A DNA stretch of 64,000 nucleotides, from assembly GCF_000513895.2 (NCBI RefSeq), contig NZ_CP165782.1, positions 744,001-808,000 of the forward strand, given 5' to 3'. Origin of the DNA: Ensifer sp. WSM1721 (GTDB lineage Bacteria > Pseudomonadota > Alphaproteobacteria > Rhizobiales > Rhizobiaceae). Below the pieces are notes generated by a model. The model was not told the origin of the DNA and searched no databases. It worked only from the letters and a program-made list of their open reading frames with translations. A program made the position numbers and the translations under genes. Positions 1 to 9,029 of the stretch are shown piece after piece (position 1 is the first letter of the stretch; each line of letters starts with the position of its first letter).

Positions 1-1
1 C

Positions 2-1003
2 CTGAATCTCGTCGCCACGACGCTTTTCCTGGTGGCGACCGGCTACCTCTATGCTGTCTTCGGCACGCTCAATATGGCCGACATCGCCCGCAAGGCCGAA
101 AGTCTGCGCGACAGCGCTCCCCTGATGACGCTGGTGGGGCTTTATGTCCTCGCTTTCGGAATGAAGGCAGCCGCTTTTCCAGTGAATTTCTGGTTGCCTG
201 CCTCCTATCACACGCCGCGCGTCGTCGTGTCGGCGCTCTTCGCCGGCCTGCTCACCAAGGTCGGCATCTATGCGCTGATCCGGGTGACGGTCATGCTTTT
301 TCCGGTGGAAAGGGAGGAAATGAGCTTCGTCGTGGCGCTTGCCGGCGCTCTGACGATGATTGTCGGCGTTCTCGGTGCGCTGGCCCAGACGGATTTTCGC
401 CGTATCCTCGGCTATCTCATTGTTTCGGGCATCGGCTCCATTCTCGCCGGCGTTGCCGTCGGCGGTCCGGGCGGCGTCGGCGGTGCGATCTTCTACGCGC
501 TGCACTCGATGCTGGTGATGACGGGCCTCTATTTCGCCTCGGGAATTGCCATGCGTCTCGGTGCAAGCGCCTCGATCATAACGCTCGCCGGTCTTTATCG
601 AAGGCATGTCGGCTTTGCCGCGCTCACTTTGATGTTGTGCTTCGCCGTCTCCGGCCTGCCGCCCTTTTCCGGCTTCTGGCCGAAGGTCATGCTGGTGAAG
701 GCGGCCCTCGACATCGGCGCTTGGTGGCTGGCGGCCGCGCTCCTTCTGACCGGCTTTCTCACCACGATCGTCACCGGCCGCCTGTTCCTCTTCGCCTATT
801 GGCGGGACGAGGCCGATCAATCGGGAGAGGCGGTGCCGGTCTCGGCGGTGAGCCTTGCGCCGCTTGCCGCCCTCACGCTGCTGGCGCTCCTGATCGGCCT
901 TTATCCCGACCCGCTGCTCGGGGCGATTCAGAGGGCGGCGGCGGGGCTTGCCGAGCCCTCGGCCTATCTGAATTCGGTCTTCCCCGCAGGAGGCTCGCAA
1001 TGA
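2..1003 (+). CDS. phaD: Cation/proton antiporter subunit D (PhaD/MrpD), 5' truncated by window edge
   Basis: This is the C-terminal 333 residues of a NuoN/MrpD-type membrane subunit; the frame is open to the first base, so the start lies outside the window. The protein is almost wholly hydrophobic with about ten membrane segments. It contains the conserved proton-channel helix region near 'GMKAAAFPVNFWLP' and the lysine-bearing helix 'SALFAGLLTKVGIY', both typical of the Proton_antipo_M (Nuo/Mrp) family. Mrp/Pha subunits form a heteromeric inner-membrane antiporter exchanging Na+ or K+ for protons; in S. meliloti pha genes were linked to K+ efflux and alkaline adaptation. The stop codon overlaps the start of phaE by ATGA-type coupling. 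A NuoN/NuoM identity is excluded by the phaE-F-G genes that follow. Confidence 0.93.
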   Translation: MNLVATTLFLVATGYLYAVFGTLNMADIARKAESLRDSAPLMTLVGLYVLAFGMKAAAFPVNFWLPASYHTPRVVVSALFAGLLTKVGIYALIRVTVMLFPVEREEMSFVVALAGALTMIVGVLGALAQTDFRRILGYLIVSGIGSILAGVAVGGPGGVGGAIFYALHSMLVMTGLYFASGIAMRLGASASIITLAGLYRRHVGFAALTLMLCFAVSGLPPFSGFWPKVMLVKAALDIGAWWLAAALLLTGFLTTIVTGRLFLFAYWRDEADQSGEAVPVSAVSLAPLAALTLLALLIGLYPDPLLGAIQRAAAGLAEPSAYLNSVFPAGGSQ

Positions 1004-1476
1004 AGTTCCTGCTGACCAATCTTGTCTTCACCCTCGTCTGGGGCGCGATCAGTGCCAGTTTCACGCCCGCGAATCTCATTCTCGGCTTTGCCGCTGGTGC
1101 CCTGTCGCTCTGGCTCATCCGGCGCGAGCTGCACCCGGTCACCTACCCGCTGAGGCCGTTGCGGATCCTGCTGCTCGCATTGCTGTTCTTTAGGGAGCTT
1201 GCCGTTTCGGCCACGAAGGTCGCCATTCTTGTCATGCGCTCGAACATGGCGCTGAAACCCGGGATCTTCGCCTATCCGCTGACGGTCAAGGGCGATTTCG
1301 AGATCACCTTGCTCGCCAATCTCATAACCCTTACGCCCGGCACGCTTTCGGTCGACGTTTCGGACGATCGAAAGGTCCTCTATGTCCACGCACTCGACTG
1401 CGCCGATCCGGGCGCATTGAGGCAAGACATTGCCCGCGGCTTCGAACGGCGCATTCGGGAGGCCTTCGAACGATGA
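1000..1476 (+). CDS. phaE: Cation/proton antiporter subunit E (PhaE/MrpE)
   Basis: A 158-residue MrpE/PhaE family protein with two N-terminal membrane helices ('[14 protein letters not shown]' and '[15 protein letters not shown]') and a third around residues 60-80. The conserved C-terminal signature '[14 protein letters not shown]' is typical of MrpE. The start at 1000 overlaps the phaD stop by 4 bases and the end overlaps phaF by 4 bases, so the genes are translationally coupled. A longer open frame running from 637 is only the shadow of phaD. MrpE is an accessory subunit needed for full antiporter activity or assembly. Confidence 0.94.
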   Translation: MKFLLTNLVFTLVWGAISASFTPANLILGFAAGALSLWLIRRELHPVTYPLRPLRILLLALLFFRELAVSATKVAILVMRSNMALKPGIFAYPLTVKGDFEITLLANLITLTPGTLSVDVSDDRKVLYVHALDCADPGALRQDIARGFERRIREAFER

Positions 1477-1862
1477 TGCCCGCCATGCTTCTGAGCGCCG
1501 CCACAGGCCTGGCGCTGGTGCTCCTCTCTCTCGCATTGTTGATGACGGTATTGCGCATCATTCGCGGGCCGACCCTGCCCGATCGGGTGCTCGGCCTCGA
1601 TATGCTGGTGGCGATCGCGATCGGCCTCATTGCTGTGATCGCGATCAGGACCGGGTTCAACCTCTACATCGATATCGCTATCGCTCTCGGTCTCGTCGGC
1701 TTTCTCGCGACGGTCGCCTTCGCCCGCTTCATCCTCGTGCGCGGCCTCGCGCCGGAGCACGCGCCCCAGGGGGCATCCGCGGCGGCGCCGACAAAGCCAT
1801 CGTCGAAGCAGGTGCGCTCGGGGCAGGCCGGCCGCCGCAAACGCAAGGGGGCGCGCCGATGA
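1473..1862 (+). CDS. phaF: Cation/proton antiporter subunit F (PhaF/MrpF)
   Basis: A 129-residue small membrane subunit with three predicted helices (about residues 8-28, 42-60 and 66-88) and the MrpF/PhaF motif '[17 protein letters not shown]'. The C-terminal 35 residues are an Ala/Lys/Arg-rich tail ending in a basic cluster, longer than the roughly 90-residue Bacillus MrpF but usual for rhizobial PhaF. It overlaps both phaE and phaG by 4 bases, a fully coupled operon. Confidence 0.93.
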   Translation: MMPAMLLSAATGLALVLLSLALLMTVLRIIRGPTLPDRVLGLDMLVAIAIGLIAVIAIRTGFNLYIDIAIALGLVGFLATVAFARFILVRGLAPEHAPQGASAAAPTKPSSKQVRSGQAGRRKRKGARR

Positions 1863-2218
1863 CGGGGCAAGTCAATAGCGGTGTTGCTGCCATCGTTGCG
1901 TTGATCGTCGTCATCGGCGCATGCTTCTCGCTGCTCGCAGCCCTCGGCCTCATCCGATTTCCGGACCTGTACACGCGCATGCATGCCGCCTCGAAAGCGG
2001 GAACCGTCGGCTCGGGCTTGTTGCTCTTTGCTGCCGGGCTGCATTCGCTCGATCTCGCGATCTTTGTGCGCGCGCTCGCCGGATTTGTTTTCTTCGTGCT
2101 GACGGCGCCGATCTCTGCCCATCTTCTGGCGAAAGCCGCGCATCAGGCGGGCTACAGGATGACGAAACTGTCGGTGATAGATCAGCTTCCGCAAAAGGAA
2201 GAGGCACGGCGTCACTGA
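1859..2218 (+). CDS. phaG: Cation/proton antiporter subunit G (PhaG/MrpG)
   Basis: A 119-residue MrpG/PhaG family membrane protein with three helices and the diagnostic motif '[20 protein letters not shown]' that defines PhaG_MnhG_YufB. The ATG at 1859 overlaps the phaF stop. It is the last gene of the antiporter operon and is followed by a 400-bp gap before mucR on the same strand. A longer in-frame reading from 1430 would run through phaE/phaF and is not supported. Confidence 0.94.
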   Translation: MTGQVNSGVAAIVALIVVIGACFSLLAALGLIRFPDLYTRMHAASKAGTVGSGLLLFAAGLHSLDLAIFVRALAGFVFFVLTAPISAHLLAKAAHQAGYRMTKLSVIDQLPQKEEARRH

Positions 2219-2620
2219 TCGGCAGCATTTCTGATTCTGTATTTCAGGAGAATTTTCGCGCTCACGTCAATTTTAGCACTTTGGAATAAAGTTGCTGCCT
2301 TCGGGCAAAAATTATGTTTGGACTTTTCGTCGATCAGTGTTAATGCAGTAAACGCAAAGTGTCGTTGTGGAATATACTTTGAACTGAAATTCCAGCTTGA
2401 GTTGTGATGCTGTCCGTTGCTTTGAGGTGCCAGCCGCAGCGGTGCCTTGGTGACGGATTTCCCTGTTGCAATTCGAGCCTTGATGTTGCGGCGAAACCAC
2501 GGTCTCCGTCGCGCAGTTAGCGGTCAGTTCCGAGGTGGCAACCGCCGTTCGGCGGCATTTTGCACATCCTCCCCTGAAACGGGTTTCAGGGTTTTTGCTG
2601 GATTCCGATAGGAGAAAAAA
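2219..2620 (+). promoter_or_regulatory. mucR upstream region and leader (402 bp, no gene)
   Basis: This is an AT-richer gap between phaG and mucR with no supportable open frame. It should hold the mucR promoter and, from knowledge of S. meliloti, the site through which MucR represses its own gene. The last 80 bases hold two hairpins in series, described separately. A purine-rich Shine-Dalgarno (AGGAGAAAAAA) at 2610-2620 abuts the mucR ATG. Confidence 0.6.
2542..2597 (+). terminator. Two hairpins in mucR leader; second resembles an intrinsic terminator/attenuator
   Basis: Hairpin 1 is CCGCC-GTTC-GGCGG at 2542-2555, followed by CATTTT. Hairpin 2 is CCTGAAA-CGGG-TTTCAGG at 2573-2590, followed by GTTTTTG at 2591-2597. 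The second ends only 23 bases before the mucR start codon, so if it works as a terminator it would act inside the mucR transcript as an attenuator. Alternatively it ends a short separate transcript. The structure is seen directly; its function is inferred. Confidence 0.5.
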
Positions 2621-3052
2621 ATGACAGAAACTTCGCTCGGTACGAGCAATGAACTCCTGGTTGAGCTTACGGCGGAGATCGTCGCCGCCTATGTAAGCAA
2701 CCATGTGGTTCCCGTTGCCGAGCTTCCGACGCTCATAGCCGACGTTCATTCGGCTCTCAACAACACGACGGCTCCCGCGCCCGTAGTGGTTCCGGTGGAG
2801 AAACCGAAGCCCGCGGTCTCGGTGCGTAAGTCGGTTCAGGACGACCAGATCACCTGCCTCGAATGCGGCGGCACGTTCAAGTCGTTGAAGAGGCACCTGA
2901 TGACCCACCACAACCTCTCGCCGGAAGAGTATCGCGAGAAGTGGGATCTGCCCGCCGACTATCCCATGGTCGCACCGGCCTATGCGGAAGCCCGTTCGCG
3001 TCTTGCCAAGGAAATGGGCCTCGGCCAGCGTCGTAAGCGCCGCGGCAAGTGA
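2621..3052 (+). CDS. mucR: MucR/Ros-family zinc-finger transcriptional regulator
   Basis: A 143-residue protein with the Ros/MucR architecture: an N-terminal oligomerisation region (about residues 10-50), a linker rich in Pro/Val, and a C-terminal zinc finger with Cys79, Cys82, His92 and His96/97 ('[19 protein letters not shown]'), then the '[16 protein letters not shown]' signature. In S. meliloti MucR controls exopolysaccharide choice (EPS II repression, succinoglycan), motility and its own expression, and acts as a nucleoid-like protein on AT-rich promoters. Length and sequence match the S. meliloti protein as far as I can judge from memory. A Shine-Dalgarno lies directly upstream, and a clear terminator follows at 3158-3187. 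Confidence 0.95.
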   Translation: MTETSLGTSNELLVELTAEIVAAYVSNHVVPVAELPTLIADVHSALNNTTAPAPVVVPVEKPKPAVSVRKSVQDDQITCLECGGTFKSLKRHLMTHHNLSPEEYREKWDLPADYPMVAPAYAEARSRLAKEMGLGQRRKRRGK

Positions 3053-3157
3053 TCCCCGCAGGCTCGACGGCATCGCGCGCGGCGAGCCACGGTCGGCAGG
3101 AATTGTCCACACTCGGATGAACAAGTCTGTGTGGCGGCGAAGCTCGTCCAAGTGAAG

Positions 3158-3187
3158 AAAGGCCGGCTGAATCAGTCCGGCCTTTTC
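3158..3187 (+). terminator. Intrinsic terminator after mucR
   Basis: AAAGGCCGG at 3158-3166 pairs with CCGGCCTTTT at 3177-3186 across a ten-base loop, followed by a T run. It is well placed to end the mucR transcript before the convergent sufE-like gene. Confidence 0.85.
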
Positions 3188-3238
3188 GTCTGCGCTAGAC
3201 GGGACGATCGCTTCATCCCGGCCCGGTTTACGCGGAAA

Positions 3239-3661
3239 TCAGGCCGGCAGGCGGACCTCGGCCTCGCTCTTGATTCGCCGGATCATTGATCTCAGACCGT
3301 TGGCGCGCTGCGACGACAGATGCTCGATCAGGCCGATCTTACCGAAGATGTCGAGAGCGTCGATTCTGGCAATCTCGGATGCACGTTTGCCTGAGAAGAT
3401 GGCAAGGGCGATCGCCACGAGGCCACGAACGATATGAGCGTCCGATTCGCCCTCGAAGGTCAGGGTCGGGTCTTCCGGGTCGCCAGCGGTATGGGTCACG
3501 AGCCAGACCTGGCTCGCGCAACCCTGAACCTTGTTCTCGCTCGTTCGCGAGGCTTCGGGCATTTCCGGTAAGCTCTTGCCTAACTCGATGACGTAGCGGT
3601 AGCGGTCCTCCCATTCGTCGAGGAAGGCGAAGTCATCGATGATCTGGTCAAGTGAAATCAT
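3239..3661 (-). CDS. sufE: SufE-family cysteine desulfurization/Fe-S assembly protein
   Basis: With the start at 3661 ('MISLDQIIDDF') the protein has 140 residues, the normal SufE/CsdE length. It shows the SufE hallmark 'NKVQGCASQVWLV', whose Cys is the sulfur acceptor, then 'GESDAHIVRGLVAIALAIFSGK' and a C-terminal 'SSQRANGLRSMIRRIK'. SufE accepts persulfide sulfur from SufS and passes it to the SufBCD scaffold. It stands alone here, outside a suf operon, as is common in Rhizobiales. A longer frame to 3742 exists, but the upstream 27 residues do not resemble the family. Confidence 0.9.
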   Translation of the reverse strand: MISLDQIIDDFAFLDEWEDRYRYVIELGKSLPEMPEASRTSENKVQGCASQVWLVTHTAGDPEDPTLTFEGESDAHIVRGLVAIALAIFSGKRASEIARIDALDIFGKIGLIEHLSSQRANGLRSMIRRIKSEAEVRLPA

Positions 3662-3928
3662 AACTGGTCCGACTGTCGGCGCCGCGAACAATCGTCGTTC
3701 GCAGGACATACCCTTTGCGATCCCACGCCAGGCCGGTCGCAAAACGGGATGCTTTCATTCCTCATATAGGGGATGCGGGCCACAAAGAGAACAGTCAATC
3801 GCGTTTTCGAGGCAAACCGCTGGGATTCCCGCCCGCTATGCCAGACAAAAAGAAGACGCCGCGGAGGAACGTGCCCCCCGCGGCGGCCGCAAGCGGCTAT
3901 AGTCAGGCAGTTGGGACTGGAAGCAAGT

Positions 3929-4366
3929 CTATTTCGCCATCGCGGCCGTGGGATCGAGGCGCCTTTCCGGGACCGGCGTGCGCTTGAAGGTCGGCACGAC
4001 TCCGCTCGCCGTTTCCTCGGCGGGGACGTTCGCTCCCGGCGTGACCGTACCAGTAGTGATCTTGGCATCCGGCGAGCCCGTATCGGTTTCGGCGAACCGC
4101 GTGTCGAGGAATTCATAGGCGATGCGGGCACCCTCGCGGGCACGATGGCCGAGGGCAACGAAGGTCTCCGCCCCCTTTTCACAGACGTCCGGCTTTTGAA
4201 TGCACATCGCGCTTATATACTGGAACGCCTCGTTGGCGGCGGAGAAGGTGTCGCCGATCTCCACCTTCGGGCCGTGCTCGAGCTTGGCGTTGCTCGAAGG
4301 ATCGAGAAACGGCAGCAGCACGAGCACCAGCGAAAACCAGAATGTCGCCTTTACGAGAAACCACAT
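3929..4366 (-). CDS. DUF5330 domain protein, membrane-anchored
   Basis: The start at 4366 gives 145 residues and has a GAGGA Shine-Dalgarno nine bases upstream. One N-terminal membrane helix ('LVKATFWFSLVLVLLPFL') is followed by a periplasmic part with two Cys ('SAMCIQKPDVCEKG'), probably a disulfide, and a Thr/Pro/Ala-rich C-terminus. This matches DUF5330, a family of unknown function restricted largely to Rhizobiales. The longer frame reaching 4528 is not needed. It is divergent from the downstream histidine kinase gene. Confidence 0.8.
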   Translation of the reverse strand: MWFLVKATFWFSLVLVLLPFLDPSSNAKLEHGPKVEIGDTFSAANEAFQYISAMCIQKPDVCEKGAETFVALGHRAREGARIAYEFLDTRFAETDTGSPDAKITTGTVTPGANVPAEETASGVVPTFKRTPVPERRLDPTAAMAK

Positions 4367-4916
4367 CTTCTGCCATCCTCTGTTTCGCCGCGGCTGTTTC
4401 CGCTCTTTCATGCGCCGCAGCTGCAGAGCGTCGATACTTCGGTTGATACCGCCCGCCCATGTCTTGCCGGCGACTGTAGAGCGGGAATCACAAGGCCGTT
4501 TTTCCAAAAACAACGGGATTTGCTTCAAATTCTAATGGAAAGCATGATCTCGGCTTTTTCACGTGGTCGGTTTTCTTCGCATTTTAGCGACCGCCGTTAA
4601 GGTTCGTGGCATGATTGTCGAGATCAGGCCCTGAGTTGTCGGCACCGATGTCGCCGCCGCTTGCCCAAATCATTAACACGAAGCGAAAAATCCACGAAAA
4701 TCCGCCGCTTACGCGGCGTTAACCACAACAGACAAAGCTCGTCCAAACTGCCTCAAAACGGGATTTTTCGACTGTCGGACGTGCCTTCCGGGGCCGCCCG
4801 CTTATTCTTTCATTAAGTCGGGAATGCGAGATTCGGATCATCACGAGGCGATCCGCCCGCGCCGTTGCGCGGGGCCCAGAACGGCCTCGCAAAAACAACA
4901 AGGCGGCAGGGCAAGC
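4367..4916. promoter_or_regulatory. Divergent intergenic region, DUF5330 / divJ-like
   Basis: About 550 bp without a convincing gene. The right half is AT-richer with TTAA-containing words (4596, 4674, 4719, 4813), among them TTAC-N6-TTAACC at 4709-4724, a near miss for a CtrA box because the spacer is 6 rather than 7. It presumably carries both divergent promoters. Confidence 0.45.
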
Positions 4917-6512
4917 GTGAGTGTATTGCGTAACATGGCTGGCAAATGGGCATCCCGCGTGGATGAAACTGCCGCACCTTGGATGCCGCGCGGCCCCGCC
5001 TATGCTGCAGTCCCGCGCCGAGATTTCAGGCGCCTGCGTGCCGTCGCGGCCATTTCGTTGACCGCCTTGCCGATCGTGCCCTTGGCTCTGACGGCGGCAT
5101 TGCCGGTGTCGGCGGCGTTGCCTGCGGGAACCGCACTGTGGGCCTCCGCTTCCCTGTTGGCAGCAGCCGCGGCGATTGCCGCCGGCCGGACATCATCCTC
5201 GGTCGAGCAGGACTCGGCGGTGTGCGCGGAATTGCCGGACCTCTCCGCCGCTTATGACCTTTTTGCCGGCGTCGTGACCGTCCATGACGCCCGCGGGCAC
5301 GTCCTGTCCGTCCATGGTCGCGATGCGGGGGAGCATCTGAAACTGATACGCGATCCCCATGGACGCGGATTCATAGAACAGATTCACGTGTCGGATCGCA
5401 TCGCCTTCCTGAGCGCGCTCGATTCGCTGCGCCAGGACAGCGATCGGGCTGCCGTCGATTTCCGGCTCGAACGGGCCTCGGTACCCGCCGAAGGGCCTCA
5501 ATTCGCTTATATGCGCTGCGAGATGACACCGCTGCGGGACGCCGAAGGGCGGCTGCTTGCGATCGTTGCCCAGTCCCGCGACATCTCCGAAGAGGCGCGC
5601 CTGAGAGCGGAGGCGGCGGCGAAGGCTCAGCATGCCGAGTCGGCAAATGACGCCAAGACCCGCTTCCTTGCCGCCGTCAGCCACGAGCTCCGCACGCCGC
5701 TCAATGCCATTCTCGGCTTTTCCGATGTTCTCGCGGCGGAATATTTCGGCAAGCTGGAGAACGATCGCCAGCGCGAATACGTGTCGTTGATCCACCGCTC
5801 GGGTACGCATCTTCTTTCCGTCGTCAACACGATGCTCGACGTGAGCAAGATCGAAGCCGGCCGTTACGAACTTCTCCGCGAACCTTTCCGTGTGGCCGAG
5901 GCGATTGCCGCCTGCGAGGCCATGCTGTCGCACCAGGCGCGCGAAAAAGGCGTGAGACTGGCAAGCCGCGTCATGCGCTCGGTAGGCGAAATAAATGCCG
6001 ATCAGCGCGCCTTCCAGCAGATACTGATCAACCTTGTCGGCAATGCCATCAAGTTCACGGATCCTGGCGGGCTTGTCACCGTCGATGCCGAACTCGACGG
6101 CGCCATGCTGAAGGTCACCGTCAGCGATACGGGAATCGGCATCGCCGAGGACAAGCTGCAGATGCTCGGCCAACCTTTCGTCCAGATTCAGAATGACTAT
6201 ACGCGCCGCTATGAAGGCACCGGGCTAGGCCTGTCGCTGGTCAAGGGACTGGCGGAACTGCACGGCGGAAATGTCTCGATCCGGAGCTCCGAAGGGGAGG
6301 GAACCGTAGTCGTGGTCTCGATTCCGCGCGAGGGTTCCGACATCGCCGATGCGAGGCATGCGGGCGCTGTCACGGTGGAGTTTCCGCCGCGGCTGAAGGG
6401 ACGCGACGAAAGAAAGAGCGACCAGGGGAAGCCGGTGCCGGTCACGGCACCCCAAGGTGAAGGAACAGGCAAGGAAAGGGCACATGGCTCCGCGCAAGCG
6501 AAAACAGCCTGA
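4917..6512 (+). CDS. divJ: DivJ-like PAS sensor histidine kinase of the DivJ/PleC/PdhS family
   Basis: GTG at 4917 gives 531 residues; alternatives are ATG 4824 (562) and ATG 4935 (525). I chose 4917 for the GGCAGGG just upstream. The N-terminus has two Ala-rich membrane helices, then a PAS-like sensor region ('YDLFAGVVTVHDARGHVLSVHG'). The HisKA box 'VSHELRTPLNAILGFSDVL' has the phospho-His at codon 5682-5684. ATPase motifs are the N box 'ILINLVGNAIKFT', G1 'DTGIGIAED' and G2 'GTGLGLSLVKGL'. The H-box form and the location next to mucR agree with S. meliloti DivJ, which phosphorylates DivK in the CtrA cell-cycle pathway. The family is certain; the DivJ identity rests on remembered synteny. 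The end overlaps the next gene. Confidence 0.8.
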   Translation: MSVLRNMAGKWASRVDETAAPWMPRGPAYAAVPRRDFRRLRAVAAISLTALPIVPLALTAALPVSAALPAGTALWASASLLAAAAAIAAGRTSSSVEQDSAVCAELPDLSAAYDLFAGVVTVHDARGHVLSVHGRDAGEHLKLIRDPHGRGFIEQIHVSDRIAFLSALDSLRQDSDRAAVDFRLERASVPAEGPQFAYMRCEMTPLRDAEGRLLAIVAQSRDISEEARLRAEAAAKAQHAESANDAKTRFLAAVSHELRTPLNAILGFSDVLAAEYFGKLENDRQREYVSLIHRSGTHLLSVVNTMLDVSKIEAGRYELLREPFRVAEAIAACEAMLSHQAREKGVRLASRVMRSVGEINADQRAFQQILINLVGNAIKFTDPGGLVTVDAELDGAMLKVTVSDTGIGIAEDKLQMLGQPFVQIQNDYTRRYEGTGLGLSLVKGLAELHGGNVSIRSSEGEGTVVVVSIPREGSDIADARHAGAVTVEFPPRLKGRDERKSDQGKPVPVTAPQGEGTGKERAHGSAQAKTA

Positions 6513-7452
6513 GCGGAAGAGGCCGACGCGCCACGGCACCGGCGTTGCTCTGCGCGGCCTGGCTCTCGCCGGTCGCGGCCTGGTGCTCGTCGGCCGCTTG
6601 ATCTCTCGCCATCCAATCAGTGCAGGCGGCTCGGCCGTCTTCGCCGTTGTTTTCAGTTTCGTCGCCGCAAATGCCATGTGGTACCAGAACGGCACCCATC
6701 CCTCGCCACTTCTGCGAACACGCGTCCCCCTCGTGAGCCCCGAAGTCGCCGCGCGGCTGGCTGCCGCCAACGGCGAGGCGGTCGAACCGCGCAACGTGAC
6801 GACCTTCGTCATAGAGCGTGAAGGCGAGGCGAAGACGGAGACCGTCGAGGACGCGATCGCTACTGCCGAGAAGCCGGCACCCGAACCGCTGGCCCCGTCA
6901 TCGACGGAGGCTGTATCCGAGACGCCTGCCGCGGCGAATTCGGCATTGGTCGCGAATATCCAACGGGAGCTGGCGAGGCTCGGCCTCTATGACGGAGCCC
7001 CCGACGGCCGTAGCGGTCCGAGAACCGTGGCCGCAATCCTTCGCTTCGAGAAACAGGCCGGCCTCATGGAGACGGGGGCGCCGAGCACCGTTCTGCTGCA
7101 AGCGCTGCGCGCTGCGAGCGGCCCACCGCCGGTTGCCACGCCCGACAGTCGCCCCTATTCCGACCCGAACACCGCACCGGCCGCTGCTGACCCCGTCGCG
7201 GCGGCGATCCGCAGTGCCGAGAAGGACAACACGCTCGCTCCGCCCGCGGAAGTTCCGGTTTCGAGCGAGATGGTCATGAACATTCAGAAGGGGCTGAGCA
7301 ATCTCGCCTATGCGGATGTCATCGTGGACGGCGTCGCAGGCGACCAGACGCGTGCTGCCATCCGCCATTTCGAGAAGCACTACCGGCTTCCACAGACCGG
7401 CAAGCCAAATGCCAAGGTTCTCAAGAAGCTCAAGGAAATCGGAGCACTCTGA
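6484..7452 (+). CDS. Peptidoglycan-binding domain protein, membrane-anchored
   Basis: ATG 6484 ('MAPRKRKQ') has AAGGAAAGGG directly upstream and starts 29 bases before the end of the kinase gene, so the two are probably coupled. The 322-residue protein has a basic N-terminus, one membrane helix ('GSAVFAVVFSFVAANAMWY'), an acidic/Pro linker, and two PG_binding_1 repeats: 'IQRELARLGLYDGAPDGRSG' near residue 160, and 'IQKGLSNLAYADVIVDGVAG' with 'IRHFEKHYRLPQTG' near the C-terminus. It should sit in the inner membrane and contact peptidoglycan. Coupling to a cell-cycle kinase suggests a link between envelope and polarity, which is inference. Confidence 0.85.
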   Translation: MAPRKRKQPERKRPTRHGTGVALRGLALAGRGLVLVGRLISRHPISAGGSAVFAVVFSFVAANAMWYQNGTHPSPLLRTRVPLVSPEVAARLAAANGEAVEPRNVTTFVIEREGEAKTETVEDAIATAEKPAPEPLAPSSTEAVSETPAAANSALVANIQRELARLGLYDGAPDGRSGPRTVAAILRFEKQAGLMETGAPSTVLLQALRAASGPPPVATPDSRPYSDPNTAPAAADPVAAAIRSAEKDNTLAPPAEVPVSSEMVMNIQKGLSNLAYADVIVDGVAGDQTRAAIRHFEKHYRLPQTGKPNAKVLKKLKEIGAL

Positions 7453-7523
7453 ACCATCGGGAAGCGTGCATCGTTTTCTCGCTCTCGTTTGCATCTCGCC
7501 GGTCCGGCGTGTATCAGCCTCGA

Positions 7524-7883
7524 ATGCGGCTCAAATCCCACATCTTCGTCTCCTCCCTCTTGCGCCATGCCTTTGCACGTGGCGGCTACGCGGCCGTATT
7601 GCGGAAGGGGGCGGAAGAGGCCGGCGCGATCTTCATCCGCCAGCGCACGCGGGTTGGAACCGAGACGCTTTATGCGCCGGCGCCGCAGAACTTCTTCGAG
7701 GAGGAAGGCGACACCACCCGCAAGTTCGAGGTCCGGCTGCGGGACGTGGAGGCGGAAATTATCGACCGCGCACTTTCGTCGGAAATCCGCTTCGATCCGG
7801 ATTGCTGGATCATCGAGATCGAACTCGATGATTGCACCGGACTGCTCAATCTTGTGGACGATACCGCCGATCCTCGCCGCTGA
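7524..7883 (+). CDS. DUF1491 family protein
   Basis: Starting at ATG 7524 ('MRLKSHIFVSSLLRHAF') this is a 119-residue soluble protein. The N-terminal pattern followed by 'GGYAAVLRKGAEEAGAIFI' and 'ALSSEIRFDPDCWIIEIE' is the DUF1491 signature, a conserved alphaproteobacterial family of unknown function. A GTG at 7509 would add five residues. It is followed by a convergent DUF2336 gene. Confidence 0.85.
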   Translation: MRLKSHIFVSSLLRHAFARGGYAAVLRKGAEEAGAIFIRQRTRVGTETLYAPAPQNFFEEEGDTTRKFEVRLRDVEAEIIDRALSSEIRFDPDCWIIEIELDDCTGLLNLVDDTADPRR

Positions 7884-7920
7884 CCCCGCGGCACGGAGCC
7901 GTGCCTGTCGGCATCTGCTT

Positions 7921-8886
7921 CTAACGCCGGCCAACACCCCGCTGCGGTTGGGCCATATTGCCGTGACCCGCCGCCGAGCGGGTCTCCTGCCGGCGTGGGT
8001 CGGAGGTTCGATTTTCCGCGAACTGGCCCTCGTGGCGGGGCGGTCTCGCTCCCTTGCGATCAGCGCGAAGCCAGGCCTCCACGCGTTCGATGCTCGCGCG
8101 TTGATCGATGTCTCTGATCAGGTTCTCGACGCGGCTGCCGCCGCCGAGCCTTTCGGAAAGATGCGGGTAGAGGGCCACGAGTAGGCGGGCCATCTCGTCG
8201 GCCGGGAAGGCGAGCGCGGAAAGCGTAGCGGCGAGCTGCTGGCCGGAGACGTCGAGCAGGATGCGCTCGGCGAGCCCGCGGCTTGCCCCGAGGGCGTCGG
8301 CCAAGGCAGCGGCGAACAGAGCCGTTTCGCCGCTGCGCGCAAATCGCATGAGGAGCGCGCAATGAAGCTCGTTGATGGGCTGAACCTGCGCAGCGTCGTT
8401 GCGTACCCTCGTTCCGGCGCGTGCCATTGCTTTGATTTCTTCGCGCAGCTTTTCTTCGCCGGCCGCCGCAGTTGCCGGGGCCGGCATCGGCGCCGCGGAT
8501 CGATCGATTTCATCGTTTGGGCGATTGGCGGAAGGCGCGGACTGGTGATGTTCGACCAAGGCGTCTACGATCGAGGGGGAGAGATCCTCCCTGCGCGCAA
8601 TCGCGCCGGCATGTGCCGGCCCCTGCTGGCGTATGATGGAAACGAGCACGCGATCGGAGATCGCCTTCGAGCGGGTGAGGAAGATCGCCGCGATAGAGAT
8701 CGGCATGCTGCCTATTAGAAGGGCCACAGCTTCCGGCACTTGGGGGCATTGCGAAAGAGCCGCCGCCGCCTGGCGACGGGCTTCGTTGCTGGAGCCGAGG
8801 AAGAGCGGCTCGAACAGTTCGGCGAACTGCTTCATGTCGGACTTGCTCGGGATGCGAAGGCTCTCGAAGCCGGTGACGGTCGCCAT
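7921..8886 (-). CDS. DUF2336 domain protein
   Basis: With start 8886 ('MATVTGFESL', AAGGA about ten bases upstream) the protein has 321 residues; a longer frame reaches 9003. The body is mostly alpha-helical with HEAT-like helices ('RQAAAALSQCPQVPEAVALLIG', 'SKAISDRVLVSIIRQQGPAHAGAIA'), as in DUF2336, an alphaproteobacterial family of unknown function. The C-terminal 45 residues are basic and low in complexity. No catalytic motif is visible. A CtrA-like box lies upstream at 9030-9045. Confidence 0.75.
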   Translation of the reverse strand: MATVTGFESLRIPSKSDMKQFAELFEPLFLGSSNEARRQAAAALSQCPQVPEAVALLIGSMPISIAAIFLTRSKAISDRVLVSIIRQQGPAHAGAIARREDLSPSIVDALVEHHQSAPSANRPNDEIDRSAAPMPAPATAAAGEEKLREEIKAMARAGTRVRNDAAQVQPINELHCALLMRFARSGETALFAAALADALGASRGLAERILLDVSGQQLAATLSALAFPADEMARLLVALYPHLSERLGGGSRVENLIRDIDQRASIERVEAWLRADRKGARPPRHEGQFAENRTSDPRRQETRSAAGHGNMAQPQRGVGRR

Positions 8887-9029
8887 CAGCACGACGTCCT
8901 TCAACCGGCCCGTCTGCGGCCGTTCCAACTCACGAAACCGGTTCGTCACGACATGTCCTAGTGCGAAAAGCATGACGCCATTGCCGATGGCTCGGAACGG
9001 CACACGTCCTTAAAAGTAGATTGAAAACG

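Noticed and set aside
4709..4724. Possible CtrA box TTAC-N6-TTAACC upstream of the divJ-like gene
   Set aside because: The spacer is six rather than seven and the first half deviates, so it does not meet the consensus.
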